From positions 496,001 to 560,000 of the forward strand of contig NZ_JAJISB010000001.1 of NCBI RefSeq assembly GCF_021245735.1: DNA of 64,000 nucleotides. Reading direction: 5' to 3'. The first letter of the stretch is position 1, and each line of letters begins with the position of its first letter. The notes under the pieces were generated by a model. It had not been told where the DNA came from and ran no database searches. It saw only the letters and a list, made by a program, of their open reading frames with translations. Position numbers and translations under genes: made by a program. The stretch is from Brevibacillus daliensis (GTDB lineage: Bacteria; Bacillota; Bacilli; Brevibacillales; Brevibacillaceae). Positions 56,754-64,000 of this stretch are shown here, piece after piece.

Positions 56754-56911
56754 ACTCTCACCTCTTTAGGTAATTGTTCTTCCCCCCATGTTATTCAGCA
56801 TGTGTACAATTAGGTACATATTTTCTTAGTTACGCCCGGCATTTTTTGATAATGAAAAGAATACCGGCGGGTAGCACAGTTCACCCTTACCTTGTTGCTT
56901 TTGACATTCGC

Positions 56912-57490
56912 CTACAATTCCTGAGGTGCCTCTTCAATCATCTTTTTATTGATAATACGAATCTTCTCAACGGGAGATTTGTCATCTGCAGCGGAAATAA
57001 ATACACTATTGTCTCCTGCTTGATACGTAATTGTATATCCTCCTGTGGAGTCATCCATGCCATCGTAATCAGGTTTACCCACAGCTTTTTTCAAATTTTG
57101 GCTGTCTGTCGTACTCAAATATTTAGATCCAATATCAATGGCGTATAATCGTTCTTTTCCATCAAAAAACAAAAGAGCCTGATCCAGCTTCTCGAAAGCA
57201 TGATATTCTCCACCTTCATAGAAGTTAGTTTCTGTAACGGCCCCGTATTTTTTCATAATCTCATCTTTAGATGCACCAATTGCTATAGGGAAGCCTTGTA
57301 TTTCATTGGTAGCAAGCTCTCCTAAAAATTTCTCATTCAATTTAACCTTAGAAATCTCTTGGACAGGCTGTTGCTCTCCTGTTTGTCCTGTTTCTGGTGA
57401 AGTTACAGGGGGTTCGGTAGTCGGTTTATCCGGTGCGCAACCTGCTAGTAATAATAATGCTGCAACGGTGAGTATGGCTAAACGTTTCAC
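56912..57490 (-). CDS. DUF4309/YjgB-like lipoprotein
   Basis: A 192-residue lipoprotein with lipobox LLAGC near residue 18 and a Pro/Thr-rich spacer (about 22-45). The remaining domain has an ASKDEIMKKYGAV pattern and strand-rich repeats typical of DUF4309. Function unknown. A weak hairpin without a T run lies downstream (56833-56873). Confidence 0.75.
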   Translation of the reverse strand: MKRLAILTVAALLLLAGCAPDKPTTEPPVTSPETGQTGEQQPVQEISKVKLNEKFLGELATNEIQGFPIAIGASKDEIMKKYGAVTETNFYEGGEYHAFEKLDQALLFFDGKERLYAIDIGSKYLSTTDSQNLKKAVGKPDYDGMDDSTGGYTITYQAGDNSVFISAADDKSPVEKIRIINKKMIEEAPQEL

Positions 57491-57867
57491 GACAATTCCT
57501 CCTTTATCGACTATAGTGTTCGTACGTTTTACATACGTGTTATAGATGTAAAAAATGCATGAGGTAACGTGTTCTCTTATATGTTGTACGTTTTCTTCTG
57601 ATTAATCGTTACGAGAAAAATGATTCTATCATCCCTCTATCATTTAATTACTCGTTATGAAGCATTCTAACGCTCTATGTCTTGTCAGATGGTATGTTGT
57701 TATAAGCAGCATTAACAGACTTTCATTATTGTAGCAAACATTTATATAATAACCTATACAGCTTGCAAAAATTTTACAAATATCCCCTCTTCATTCAATT
57801 GCACTAGGAAGATACACATATACCTGTTCGTAGAAATCCACAGAAAATAACCTTTAGGAGGATTAAT
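57491..57867. other. Gene-free stretch between divergent genes
   Basis: 377 bases between the DUF4309 lipoprotein and the NTR-like gene. It presumably contains two divergent promoters. I see AT-rich sequence and a TACGTTTTACATACGTG dyad near 57523-57540, but no gene, repeat or confident operator. Confidence 0.6.
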
Positions 57868-58467
57868 ATGAACCGGTTATTAACTAGATGTATGATCGTT
57901 ATCTTTGTTGCCATGAGCCTTTTTGTGGTAACTCCTTCTACTAGCTATGCCTGCTCGTGTGTTAGCCTGACCCCAACAGAGAAATTCGAAAAAGCAGATT
58001 CGGTATTTGTTGGTACAGCTAAAGATATAAAGAATAAGCAAGGTAGTTTTTTCCCCGCCAATCACCCGATGTCCGATAGCGATGCCAATGTATTTGTAGT
58101 AGAGAAATCATGGAAAGGTAATCCTCCCTCACAACTGATCGTATATGACAATGGTCATGAAGAATCTTGCGGAGTAGATTTCAAGATTGGCAATTCCTAC
58201 CTCGTATATGCAAAAACTGATACGGAGAAAAAGGATATCTTGCTCACATCTTTTTGTGACGGTACAATCGAAGCTTCCAAAGCTACTGAAGTCCTGGCTC
58301 AGCTAGGTGATGGAACGAAGCCTTCTCTGATAACAGAAATCTCTGTAGAATCAGATTCCTCTAGCGAAGATACACAATCAGGAAGTTCTATCCTCTGGAT
58401 CATCATTGGAGTAGTTACAGGTGTAATCGTCGGCTGGATATGGATGATGAACAGAAGAAGAAAGTAG
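57868..58467 (+). CDS. Secreted NTR/TIMP-like protein with C-terminal membrane anchor
   Basis: A 199-residue exported protein. A signal peptide ends at TSYACSC; the mature protein starts with CSCVSLTPTEKFEKADSVFVGTA, the Cys-x-Cys start of netrin/TIMP-like domains, with two more Cys (ESCGVD, SFCDG) for disulfides. A Ser-rich spacer and one C-terminal transmembrane helix (ILWIIIGVVTGVIVGWIW) followed by a basic tail anchor it to the membrane. Many Bacillales have such proteins; the ligand is unknown. AGGAGG precedes the ATG. Confidence 0.83.
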   Translation: MNRLLTRCMIVIFVAMSLFVVTPSTSYACSCVSLTPTEKFEKADSVFVGTAKDIKNKQGSFFPANHPMSDSDANVFVVEKSWKGNPPSQLIVYDNGHEESCGVDFKIGNSYLVYAKTDTEKKDILLTSFCDGTIEASKATEVLAQLGDGTKPSLITEISVESDSSSEDTQSGSSILWIIIGVVTGVIVGWIWMMNRRRK

Positions 58468-58478
58468 CCATTCAATCG

Positions 58479-58527
58479 TAAAACCCGAATAATGGGCTTA
58501 AAAAAAGTCCTTTATTCGGGTTTATTA
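58479..58527. terminator. Bidirectional terminator
   Basis: AAACCCGAATAA (58481-58492) pairs with TTATTCGGGTTT (58512-58523) between the convergent NTR-like and anti-sigma genes. Confidence 0.88.
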
Positions 58528-58534
58528 TAGACAA

Positions 58535-60724
58535 TTACCGGATTACTGCCTTGCCGGTAACTGCATCGATATGGATATATTTATTAGCGTGTGCTTTATC
58601 ACTTGTTGGGATGTAAATTAACATGGGCTCTTCCAAATTCTCTCTCTCAACACCCTTGATTGTATAGGTTAATTGAAGTGGTAGTACTCTCAGATATTCT
58701 TCTACAGCTGTCTGTACAGGAACCACGTTTTGCTTATCAGGAAGAGTAACTTTCTTTTTCATTCCTGTTCTGTTATAGAATCTATCAACTTTTCCTGTGG
58801 ATGGATCAACCGAAACCATGTAGGCTTCATCAGGATCTTGTTCGAGAACAGGTATCCCCTCATAACTCTTGATGAACTCGAACCCCCAAGACCCATTCCA
58901 TACAGGATTAGCCTCTCCGGGTTCAATGAGCTGGCTGATTTGTACCTCTGTTACATCCGAATCAACATGTTTTTCCAGGAAGCGTACTGCTTCCTTTAAA
59001 GCATCCGCTTTGGAAACAGTAATTTTCGTATCCGCTCGTGGGATCCAATATTCAATAACTCTCCCGGTGGCAAAATCTGTTACAACTTCAAACCATTTAT
59101 TATCATTTGTCACCCAATGAAAGCTTTTTTGCTTCCTTCCATTCCATGCAGACTCATCTACCTGCTCATCATAAGTGAGATTGTTCAGGTTGACACCTGA
59201 TTGTTCTTTCAAGAATTGTGCTGCTTCTTCCTTTGTTTTGATTACAACTGATTGTTGTGGATTGAGACTGATCGGATCGTGGTTATTACGGCGGTCGTAA
59301 TCCATTCCGTTATTCCCAGAGCCATACTGAATTTTTCCTGTTGACGCATCGATATACCAGTTAAGGGAACGTACCTCACCCCTTTGCATAAAAGATACAG
59401 CTGGAGTGTAGTCGAGAATCGGTCTAAATTCCAGCTCTTTGCTTGTTTCAGGGTCACGTTTCATTACTGCATGCTCAATGTAACGTAGTTTCATATTTTT
59501 AGCCAGCTCAGCTTCTGCTGTCTCTTTCGCTACCGCTTTTGCTGGGTCAGGTAGCGAGGCTAGATCGTACGAATTAACTCTCTTGTCATACCCAAGTACT
59601 CGCCCCTCCTTGTTTACACCAATAAATATATCGTCTTCTAAAACAGGTATCCCATTATGGTAGCGCGTATAATAGATTGTATCGCTTTCTGTCGTTTCTC
59701 TGTAATTTTTCGCGTCATCTCCGAGAACGTGTTGCAAGAATTGATTTGCTTTTTCTTTTGCTATTGCATTAGACGTCCATGCAAAATCTGTATCCTCACC
59801 CCGTTCATTCTCAACACGGTAGTTTGTTAGGGTATCTCCTTTTCCCTCCGTGCTGATCATCACTTTGCTACCTTTCTTGTCAGTATTCTCCAACATCAAA
59901 AATCGCCCGCGAAAATCAAAAGTAATATACGCTTTGTTGACTAATACGGACTTGGGATTTAACTCTGGGAGTACTTCCCTAAGTTCAGTAAGCATCTTTT
60001 GCTCCTCTTTATTTATTTGTCCAAAGGAGACGACACGACCTGCACCATCAACCCATACCGTTATATCAGAAAATGGAACAAGCTCTCCGTTTTTTAGCTG
60101 TTGGAAAGTGACGTACATTCCTTTCACATCGAAGACCAAGTATCCATTCTGTGGTCTCTTAATTTCACTTACAGCAACCTGTTTGTATTTCTCACTATCA
60201 TCACCAAGGAGCTTTTTTAGAAAAGCTGTCGCTTTCTCCTGTGCTACTTTTTCTGACGGGTGTTGATCTGTCTCATCCCCTGTTGACCATTGAAATATTT
60301 CCACATTACCACTTTCCGTATTTATGGCTACACTAGCAGTCGCACTAGTATCTTTAAGCATCACTACGATCTTGTCAGCAGATGATTCCTTTATTTCTAC
60401 TTGGTAACTGCTTAATTCTGGAATTGCTTTTAGTAGTGGCTTCAGGGCTTTTTCTATAAGAACCTTAGTTTTTTGCTCCGAGAGAGCCGATACCGATTGT
60501 TGGAATCCTTCTTTAAGACCTAATGACGGCGAAGTCCAGGCAACAAGCCCCACAACAAGACATGCCACCGCAGCAGTGCTTATGTACAATTTGTTATAGT
60601 TGCGTCCTTTTTGTTTTACTTGGTTGCGAATTCGATTTTCCAATTCTGGAGTAAATCTCACATCCTGCAACGAGTTATGACTACCTGTCCGAACCGACTC
60701 ACGAAGCTCTTTATCTACATCCAT
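58535..60724 (-). CDS. Probable anti-sigma factor with YcdB/PepSY-type ectodomain
   Basis: A 729-residue bitopic protein. Residues 1-45 are cytoplasmic, 46-63 form one membrane helix (LYISTAAVACLVVGLVAW) and the remaining 660 lie outside. The exterior consists of repeated YcdB/PepSY-like units (EKATAFLKKLLGDDSEKYK, EKANQFLQHVLGDDAKNYR and others), each about 150-180 residues. The first bases overlap the end of the ECF sigma gene by 10, and the short N-terminus facing the cytosol is the expected sigma-binding part. It probably senses an envelope signal. Confidence 0.82.
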   Translation of the reverse strand: MDVDKELRESVRTGSHNSLQDVRFTPELENRIRNQVKQKGRNYNKLYISTAAVACLVVGLVAWTSPSLGLKEGFQQSVSALSEQKTKVLIEKALKPLLKAIPELSSYQVEIKESSADKIVVMLKDTSATASVAINTESGNVEIFQWSTGDETDQHPSEKVAQEKATAFLKKLLGDDSEKYKQVAVSEIKRPQNGYLVFDVKGMYVTFQQLKNGELVPFSDITVWVDGAGRVVSFGQINKEEQKMLTELREVLPELNPKSVLVNKAYITFDFRGRFLMLENTDKKGSKVMISTEGKGDTLTNYRVENERGEDTDFAWTSNAIAKEKANQFLQHVLGDDAKNYRETTESDTIYYTRYHNGIPVLEDDIFIGVNKEGRVLGYDKRVNSYDLASLPDPAKAVAKETAEAELAKNMKLRYIEHAVMKRDPETSKELEFRPILDYTPAVSFMQRGEVRSLNWYIDASTGKIQYGSGNNGMDYDRRNNHDPISLNPQQSVVIKTKEEAAQFLKEQSGVNLNNLTYDEQVDESAWNGRKQKSFHWVTNDNKWFEVVTDFATGRVIEYWIPRADTKITVSKADALKEAVRFLEKHVDSDVTEVQISQLIEPGEANPVWNGSWGFEFIKSYEGIPVLEQDPDEAYMVSVDPSTGKVDRFYNRTGMKKKVTLPDKQNVVPVQTAVEEYLRVLPLQLTYTIKGVERENLEEPMLIYIPTSDKAHANKYIHIDAVTGKAVIR

Positions 60725-61275
60725 TCCAGCCCCTCCTTTTCTACTAATAACTTAAATTGCTTTCGTGCTCGATGAAGTTTAGTGCGAACTACCTGTCCTG
60801 ATACTTCTAATATTTCAGCGATTTCCTTTGTGGATAAATCCTCATAATAGTAGAGCAGAATAACCTGCCGATACTGTGGTGACATAGCCATAACTTTTTC
60901 CGCTATTGCCTCCTTGGTCATTTTATCTATGACCTTCTTTTCTACGTAAAGCTCACTACTATCGCTAGGTGTCTCTTCCTTTTTAAAGGTAGAGAAGATA
61001 CGGCGAAATGACCAGGATCGCAAATATTGTTTGGACTCGTTAATAGCAATGCGATACAGCCAGGTTTTCAAATTGCTGTCACCACGGAATGAATCTATTC
61101 CACGGTAGGCTTTCAGAAAAACCTCCTGCGTAATGTCTTCTGCCATATTTCGGTCTTTTACGATGAGATATACCAGCTGAATGATTTTGTCACCATACTC
61201 TCTCATCATGACTTCCAGGGCAGCTTCTTTTGTCATGTGAATAGCCGGGTTCTCCTGCTTTATTTCTGAATACAC
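60715..61275 (-). CDS. ECF-type RNA polymerase sigma factor
   Basis: A 186-residue sigma-70 family protein. Region 2 (about 20-85) includes DITQEVFLKAYRGIDSFRGDSNLKTWLYRIA, seen in the pieces DITQEVFLKAY and LKTWLYRIAINE. Region 4 (about 120-175) includes YYYEDLSTKEIAEILEVS and VRTKLHRARKQ. It starts at a GTG with GGAGGAG 10 bases upstream. The operon with the membrane protein downstream is the classic ECF sigma/anti-sigma pair. Two TGTAACA repeats upstream (around 61340-61375) could be part of an autoregulated promoter, not proven. Confidence 0.92.
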   Translation of the reverse strand: MYSEIKQENPAIHMTKEAALEVMMREYGDKIIQLVYLIVKDRNMAEDITQEVFLKAYRGIDSFRGDSNLKTWLYRIAINESKQYLRSWSFRRIFSTFKKEETPSDSSELYVEKKVIDKMTKEAIAEKVMAMSPQYRQVILLYYYEDLSTKEIAEILEVSGQVVRTKLHRARKQFKLLVEKEGLEWM

Positions 61276-61469
61276 GATGACATAACTCCTCCTCTCTTCG
61301 CTTCGTGTGTATATTTGATCCCGTAGGAGAAAAAATGTTACAGTGTTTTCAAAAAAATATTGTTACATCAAAAAACTCGCATGATTTTGAAAAAGAGTAG
61401 TATCTTAGATCCGTTCTTTCTACATTACTGCATCATACCGTTTTCTGGTATAAAATCGATTCAAACCCT

Positions 61470-61556
61470 ACTAAAACGGTCATGACCGTTTTGATGGACC
61501 GCAAGCGGTCACATCCAATTTTATGAAAAACGTCAAGACGTTTTTCACAGAAAAAA
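61470..61556 (+). repeat. Three-hairpin repeat, copy 3
   Basis: The same element as at 43472 and 44470. Its first hairpin is AAAACGG-TCAT-GACCGTTTT; compared with copy 1 a T-A pair has become C-G on both sides, a compensatory change. It merges directly into the NADH oxidase terminator, in the 359-base gap 61276-61634. Confidence 0.85.
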
Positions 61557-61607
61557 GAGTATCAGCATTGATCATGTCTATGACATAATCTGCTGATACT
61601 CTTTTTT
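61551..61607 (-). terminator. Terminator of the NADH oxidase gene
   Basis: A perfect 17-bp stem (61551-61567 with 61591-61607) enclosing a second small hairpin; T-rich end on the minus strand. Confidence 0.9.
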
Positions 61608-61634
61608 ACACTACTTATTGAAATACTTACGATG

Positions 61635-62963
61635 CTAGTTGGCTTGTAATCCAGCCTGATTCAAAATATTCCACGGCTTGTTGTAATGAGGTTGGAAGAA
61701 GAAATCCACAAAACCAAGCTGATCGATTGTCATCTCATTTTGAATACAAACCGATAACGTGTTCATTGATTGAGTCATGTCCGCTTTCGACATGATTTGG
61801 GCTCCTAATATACGGCGTGTCGCTTCATCATATAACACTTTTAGCAAAACCTGTTCATAATCTGGCATAAACTCAGGGCGATAGTTATCATTGATTGTGA
61901 CAGTTTTCACATTTAAGTCCAGATCAGAAGCTGCCTGTTCAGTTAGTCCTGTAGATGCAATATTGTAATCATAAATTTTTATTCCAGATGTACCTTGCGT
62001 ACCCATATATTTCATGACAGGGGCCAATAGATTCTTGGCAACCAAGGTACCCATTCGAACCGCGTTAGTAGCTAATGGAATATAGGCATGTCGGCCAGTT
62101 GGATTATAACGGATTGCACAGCTATCTCCCGCTGCATAAATATCTTCTTTACTGGTGCGCATATATTCGTCTACAACAATTGCACCATTTCCCAGCATTT
62201 CCACTTGTCCTTGTAAAAGTGCCGTATTTGGTCTAAAACCAATGCACAGGATTACTAAGTCTGCATCATACTCACCTTTTGTCGTGATAACGTTAGAGAC
62301 TTTTCCATTCGTACCTTTAAATTTGGTAACAGTCTGTCCCAATTGCAGCGTTATACCGTGTGACTTCAAATCTGCTTCTGTGACCTCTGTAAATTCTTTA
62401 TCTAAATAGCGGTTCAAGATACGTTCTTCACTATCGATCAGTGTTACATTTTTACCATTCATCTCGAATGCTTCCACCAATTCAATACCAATATAACCCG
62501 CGCCAACCACTACCACATTTTTGGCGTTTTTGGCTTTTTCAATAATGGTATTGGAGTGGTTATAGTTTTTGCAAAGAACAATATTTTCTAGGTCGATTCC
62601 TTCAATGTTTGGCATAATTGGCCAAGATCCTGTTGTAACGATCAGCTTATCATACGTATCCTCGAATTCTTCATTCGTGTTCAAATTGCGTACGCGAAGT
62701 ACTTTGTTATCAGAATCAACGGAGATCACATCATGTAGCATATTTGTGGTAACGCCCAATTCGGCTAATTGCTCAGGTGAAGAGTAAAACAATCCTTGGG
62801 GATCTTTTACAACTCCAGCTACGTAAAGTGCGATTCCACAAGATAAGAAAGAAATGTTGTCATTGCGTTCATAGACAGTAATTTGAGCTTCTGGATATAG
62901 TTTAGCAGCATTTACAATTGCAGCAGTTCCAGCATGGGTGCAACCAATAACAGCTATTTTCAT
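61635..62963 (-). CDS. nox: NADH oxidase/CoA-disulfide-reductase family flavoenzyme
   Basis: A 442-residue FAD enzyme that reoxidises NADH with O2, probably to water. The FAD motif is VIGCTHAGTAA at the N-terminus, the redox-active Cys is in FLSCGIALY near residue 42, the NADH-binding motif is VVVVGAGYIGIEL near 155 and AAGDSCA closes the FAD site. The single Cys fits Nox or CoA-disulfide reductase. The ATG at 62963 has AGGAGG upstream. A Rex/Fnr-type palindrome lies 118 bases upstream, which fits a gene sensing NADH/NAD+. Confidence 0.85.
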   Translation of the reverse strand: MKIAVIGCTHAGTAAIVNAAKLYPEAQITVYERNDNISFLSCGIALYVAGVVKDPQGLFYSSPEQLAELGVTTNMLHDVISVDSDNKVLRVRNLNTNEEFEDTYDKLIVTTGSWPIMPNIEGIDLENIVLCKNYNHSNTIIEKAKNAKNVVVVGAGYIGIELVEAFEMNGKNVTLIDSEERILNRYLDKEFTEVTEADLKSHGITLQLGQTVTKFKGTNGKVSNVITTKGEYDADLVILCIGFRPNTALLQGQVEMLGNGAIVVDEYMRTSKEDIYAAGDSCAIRYNPTGRHAYIPLATNAVRMGTLVAKNLLAPVMKYMGTQGTSGIKIYDYNIASTGLTEQAASDLDLNVKTVTINDNYRPEFMPDYEQVLLKVLYDEATRRILGAQIMSKADMTQSMNTLSVCIQNEMTIDQLGFVDFFFQPHYNKPWNILNQAGLQAN

Positions 62964-63042
62964 AGTTATGCCTCCTGTGTACAACTAAGATGAGTAACAA
63001 ACTTACTATATTTAATACTGTTGTTATGTTGTTTACATGTTC

Positions 63043-63096
63043 ATTATAACTTGTTAATTGATAGAAGGCAGTGAACAATTTGTGAAATATGTCACA
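63043..63096 (-). promoter_or_regulatory. nox promoter with Rex/Fnr-type operator
   Basis: TTGTGAAATATGTCACAA spans 63080-63097: the core at 63081-63096 is a perfect TGTGA-N6-TCACA, and the 18-bp form matches the Rex pattern TTGTGAA-N4-TTCACAA at 17 of 18. TATAAT at 63043-63048 is a perfect -10. The box would be centred near -52, off the usual activation position, which favours Rex repression. Confidence 0.68.
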
Positions 63097-63146
63097 AGTG
63101 TTTTTTCCGGGATTTTTGCAATGATTACAGGAGGACAAGAAGAAAG

Positions 63147-63169
63147 ACCCCGGTAGTGTATAACGGGGT
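63147..63169 (-). terminator. Terminator of the peptide-binding protein gene
   Basis: ACCCCG and CGGGGT form a short GC stem, followed by a T-rich stretch on the minus strand, 33 bases after the stop. Confidence 0.6.
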
Positions 63170-63201
63170 TCGTCTTGTAGCTGACGATAAACGAAGGCTT
63201 C

Positions 63202-64000
63202 TTATTCTTTATCCAGTTTTGCAGTTCGAATCAAACCGTCTGGAACGTGCGTGAACCCTTTAACTTTTTTGGAAATACCAAATCTATCATAGTTATGATA
63301 AATGTAGACATATGGTGCTTCTTCATACAGAATCGCCATTACCTGATCATAAAGAGCTTTTCTCTTCGTATTATCCAGTTCACTGCGTGCCTCAACGATT
63401 AATCTATCAACCTCTGGGTTATTGATACGCGATTTATTATTTGGAGCCCCTGTAACCATAAAATCATAGATGTTTTGGTCTGGGTCAACCCTGCCTGACC
63501 AACCTAGCTGGGTAGCCTCGAAGGTACCCTTTTCGGATTTTTCAAGCATAGCTCCGAATTCTACTTTTTCTAGTTTCACATCAATGTTATACGTCTTTAA
63601 CATATTTTGTAGAACAGCACCAAATTGTTCATTGGCTGGAGAAGTTGCGATTTGCAGGGTAAAGGAGAAACCATCAGGCTTTCCACCTTTCGCAAGCAAT
63701 TCTTTAATCTCTTCTGGATCTGGCTTTTTCACCTTGTCAGAATCCCCGTAAGCGAGGTTACCTGGCGAGAATGGAGAGTTAGCTGGCAAACCATAACCGT
63801 CAAATAAAACTTTTATTACTGTTTCACGGTCAATGGCACGATCTACAGCTTGTCGCAGATACTTATTAGAAAAAGGCTCGGCACTCATATTCATGTATAT
63901 ACCTTGAAAACCATAGTTAGCGGCAGAAACGACTTCAAAATTGGAATCATTTTTCAACCCTGGGATTTCTTTAACAGGAACCTCATCAAGAATATCGATT
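63202..64000 (-). CDS. Family 5 ABC transporter substrate-binding protein, C-terminal part
   Basis: An extracellular solute-binding protein (OppA/DppE type), running off the right edge; only the C-terminal 265 residues are seen. The frame stays open beyond a TTG at 63957 (IDILDEVPVKEIPG continues upstream), so that codon is not the start. NKYLRQAVDRAIDRETVI and ANEQFGAVLQNMLKTYNIDV are typical, with GWSGRVDPD as in peptide/nickel binders. Likely carries oligopeptides; it is the last gene of its operon, with a terminator after it. Confidence 0.88.
   Translation of the reverse strand, partial: IDILDEVPVKEIPGLKNDSNFEVVSAANYGFQGIYMNMSAEPFSNKYLRQAVDRAIDRETVIKVLFDGYGLPANSPFSPGNLAYGDSDKVKKPDPEEIKELLAKGGKPDGFSFTLQIATSPANEQFGAVLQNMLKTYNIDVKLEKVEFGAMLEKSEKGTFEATQLGWSGRVDPDQNIYDFMVTGAPNNKSRINNPEVDRLIVEARSELDNTKRKALYDQVMAILYEEAPYVYIYHNYDRFGISKKVKGFTHVPDGLIRTAKLDKE

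Noticed and set aside
56833-56873. Terminator after the DUF4309 lipoprotein
   Set aside because: The stem is imperfect and lacks a T run, so I did not call it.
61276-61400. Autoregulated ECF promoter before the sigma gene (TGTAACA repeats)
   Set aside because: The -35-like repeats are present but no CG-containing -10 fits the 16-17 base spacing.

Overview
This window comes from a low-GC, endospore-forming, facultatively anaerobic Gram-positive bacterium of the Bacillales. Brevibacillus or a near relative is my best guess, but I could not test it by search. The signs are strong AGGAGG-type ribosome sites, many TTG/GTG starts, the sporulation genes yunB and a Spo0E-type phosphatase, Gram-positive operators (BirA, cre, Fnr/Rex-like) and many hairpin-plus-T terminators. 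I saw no rRNA, tRNA, CRISPR array, transposase or prophage.

Layout. 1-2.0 kb: the edge of a PucR-like regulator and oligoendopeptidase F. 2.2-7.4 kb: a mannitol PTS operon, mtlA-mtlR-mtlF-mtlD. 7.9-11.2 kb: pflB-pflA for anaerobic pyruvate cleavage, with two palindromic sites upstream. 11.3-20.1 kb: HAD phosphatase, yunB, a coiled-coil lipoprotein, an orphan PTS EIIC, a fumarate-reductase-like lipoprotein with an Fnr-type box and a cre site, a DUF2087 regulator, bioY under a BirA operator, a TPR protein and ywiC. 20.2-30.6 kb: a two-gene 2-oxoacid:ferredoxin oxidoreductase, an acyltransferase, cardiolipin synthase, an Arg-rich protein, a LysR/DMT-transporter pair, an alpha/beta hydrolase and a YciI protein. 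30.9-32.1 kb: a TIR-like (PF10137-type) protein with a GAF-like C-terminus plus an overlapping 73-aa gene, the best candidate for an undescribed system. 32.3-36.7 kb: a HemAT-like oxygen sensor, an aldo/keto reductase and membrane proteins. 36.8-41.5 kb: an amine-catabolism locus (AraC regulator, decayed copper amine oxidase, aldehyde dehydrogenase). 41.5-49.5 kb: a secreted serine hydrolase, a Spo0E-like pair, feoA with a two-protein FeoB, an amidohydrolase and an S66 peptidase. 50.1-56.1 kb: a six-gene operon combining a GGDEF-like regulator, an N-acyl-D-amino-acid deacylase, a class A beta-lactamase-fold hydrolase and an amino-acid ABC transporter. 56.3-64 kb: ferritin-like protein, lipoprotein, NTR-like protein, an ECF sigma/anti-sigma pair, NADH oxidase and the end of a peptide-binding protein.

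How it fits together. Oxygen and redox response recurs. pflBA, the fumarate-reductase-like gene, NADH oxidase and (weakly) hemAT all have TGTGA-N6-TCACA-type palindromes, and a ywiC and a ferredoxin-linked oxidoreductase lie nearby. Two dispersed non-coding repeat families are also present. One is an ~87-bp three-hairpin element with three copies and a compensatory base change. The other is a 173/478-bp element made of long nested inverted repeats. Two tight operons of partly unknown purpose (TIR/GAF and D-amino-acid) deserve the closest look.
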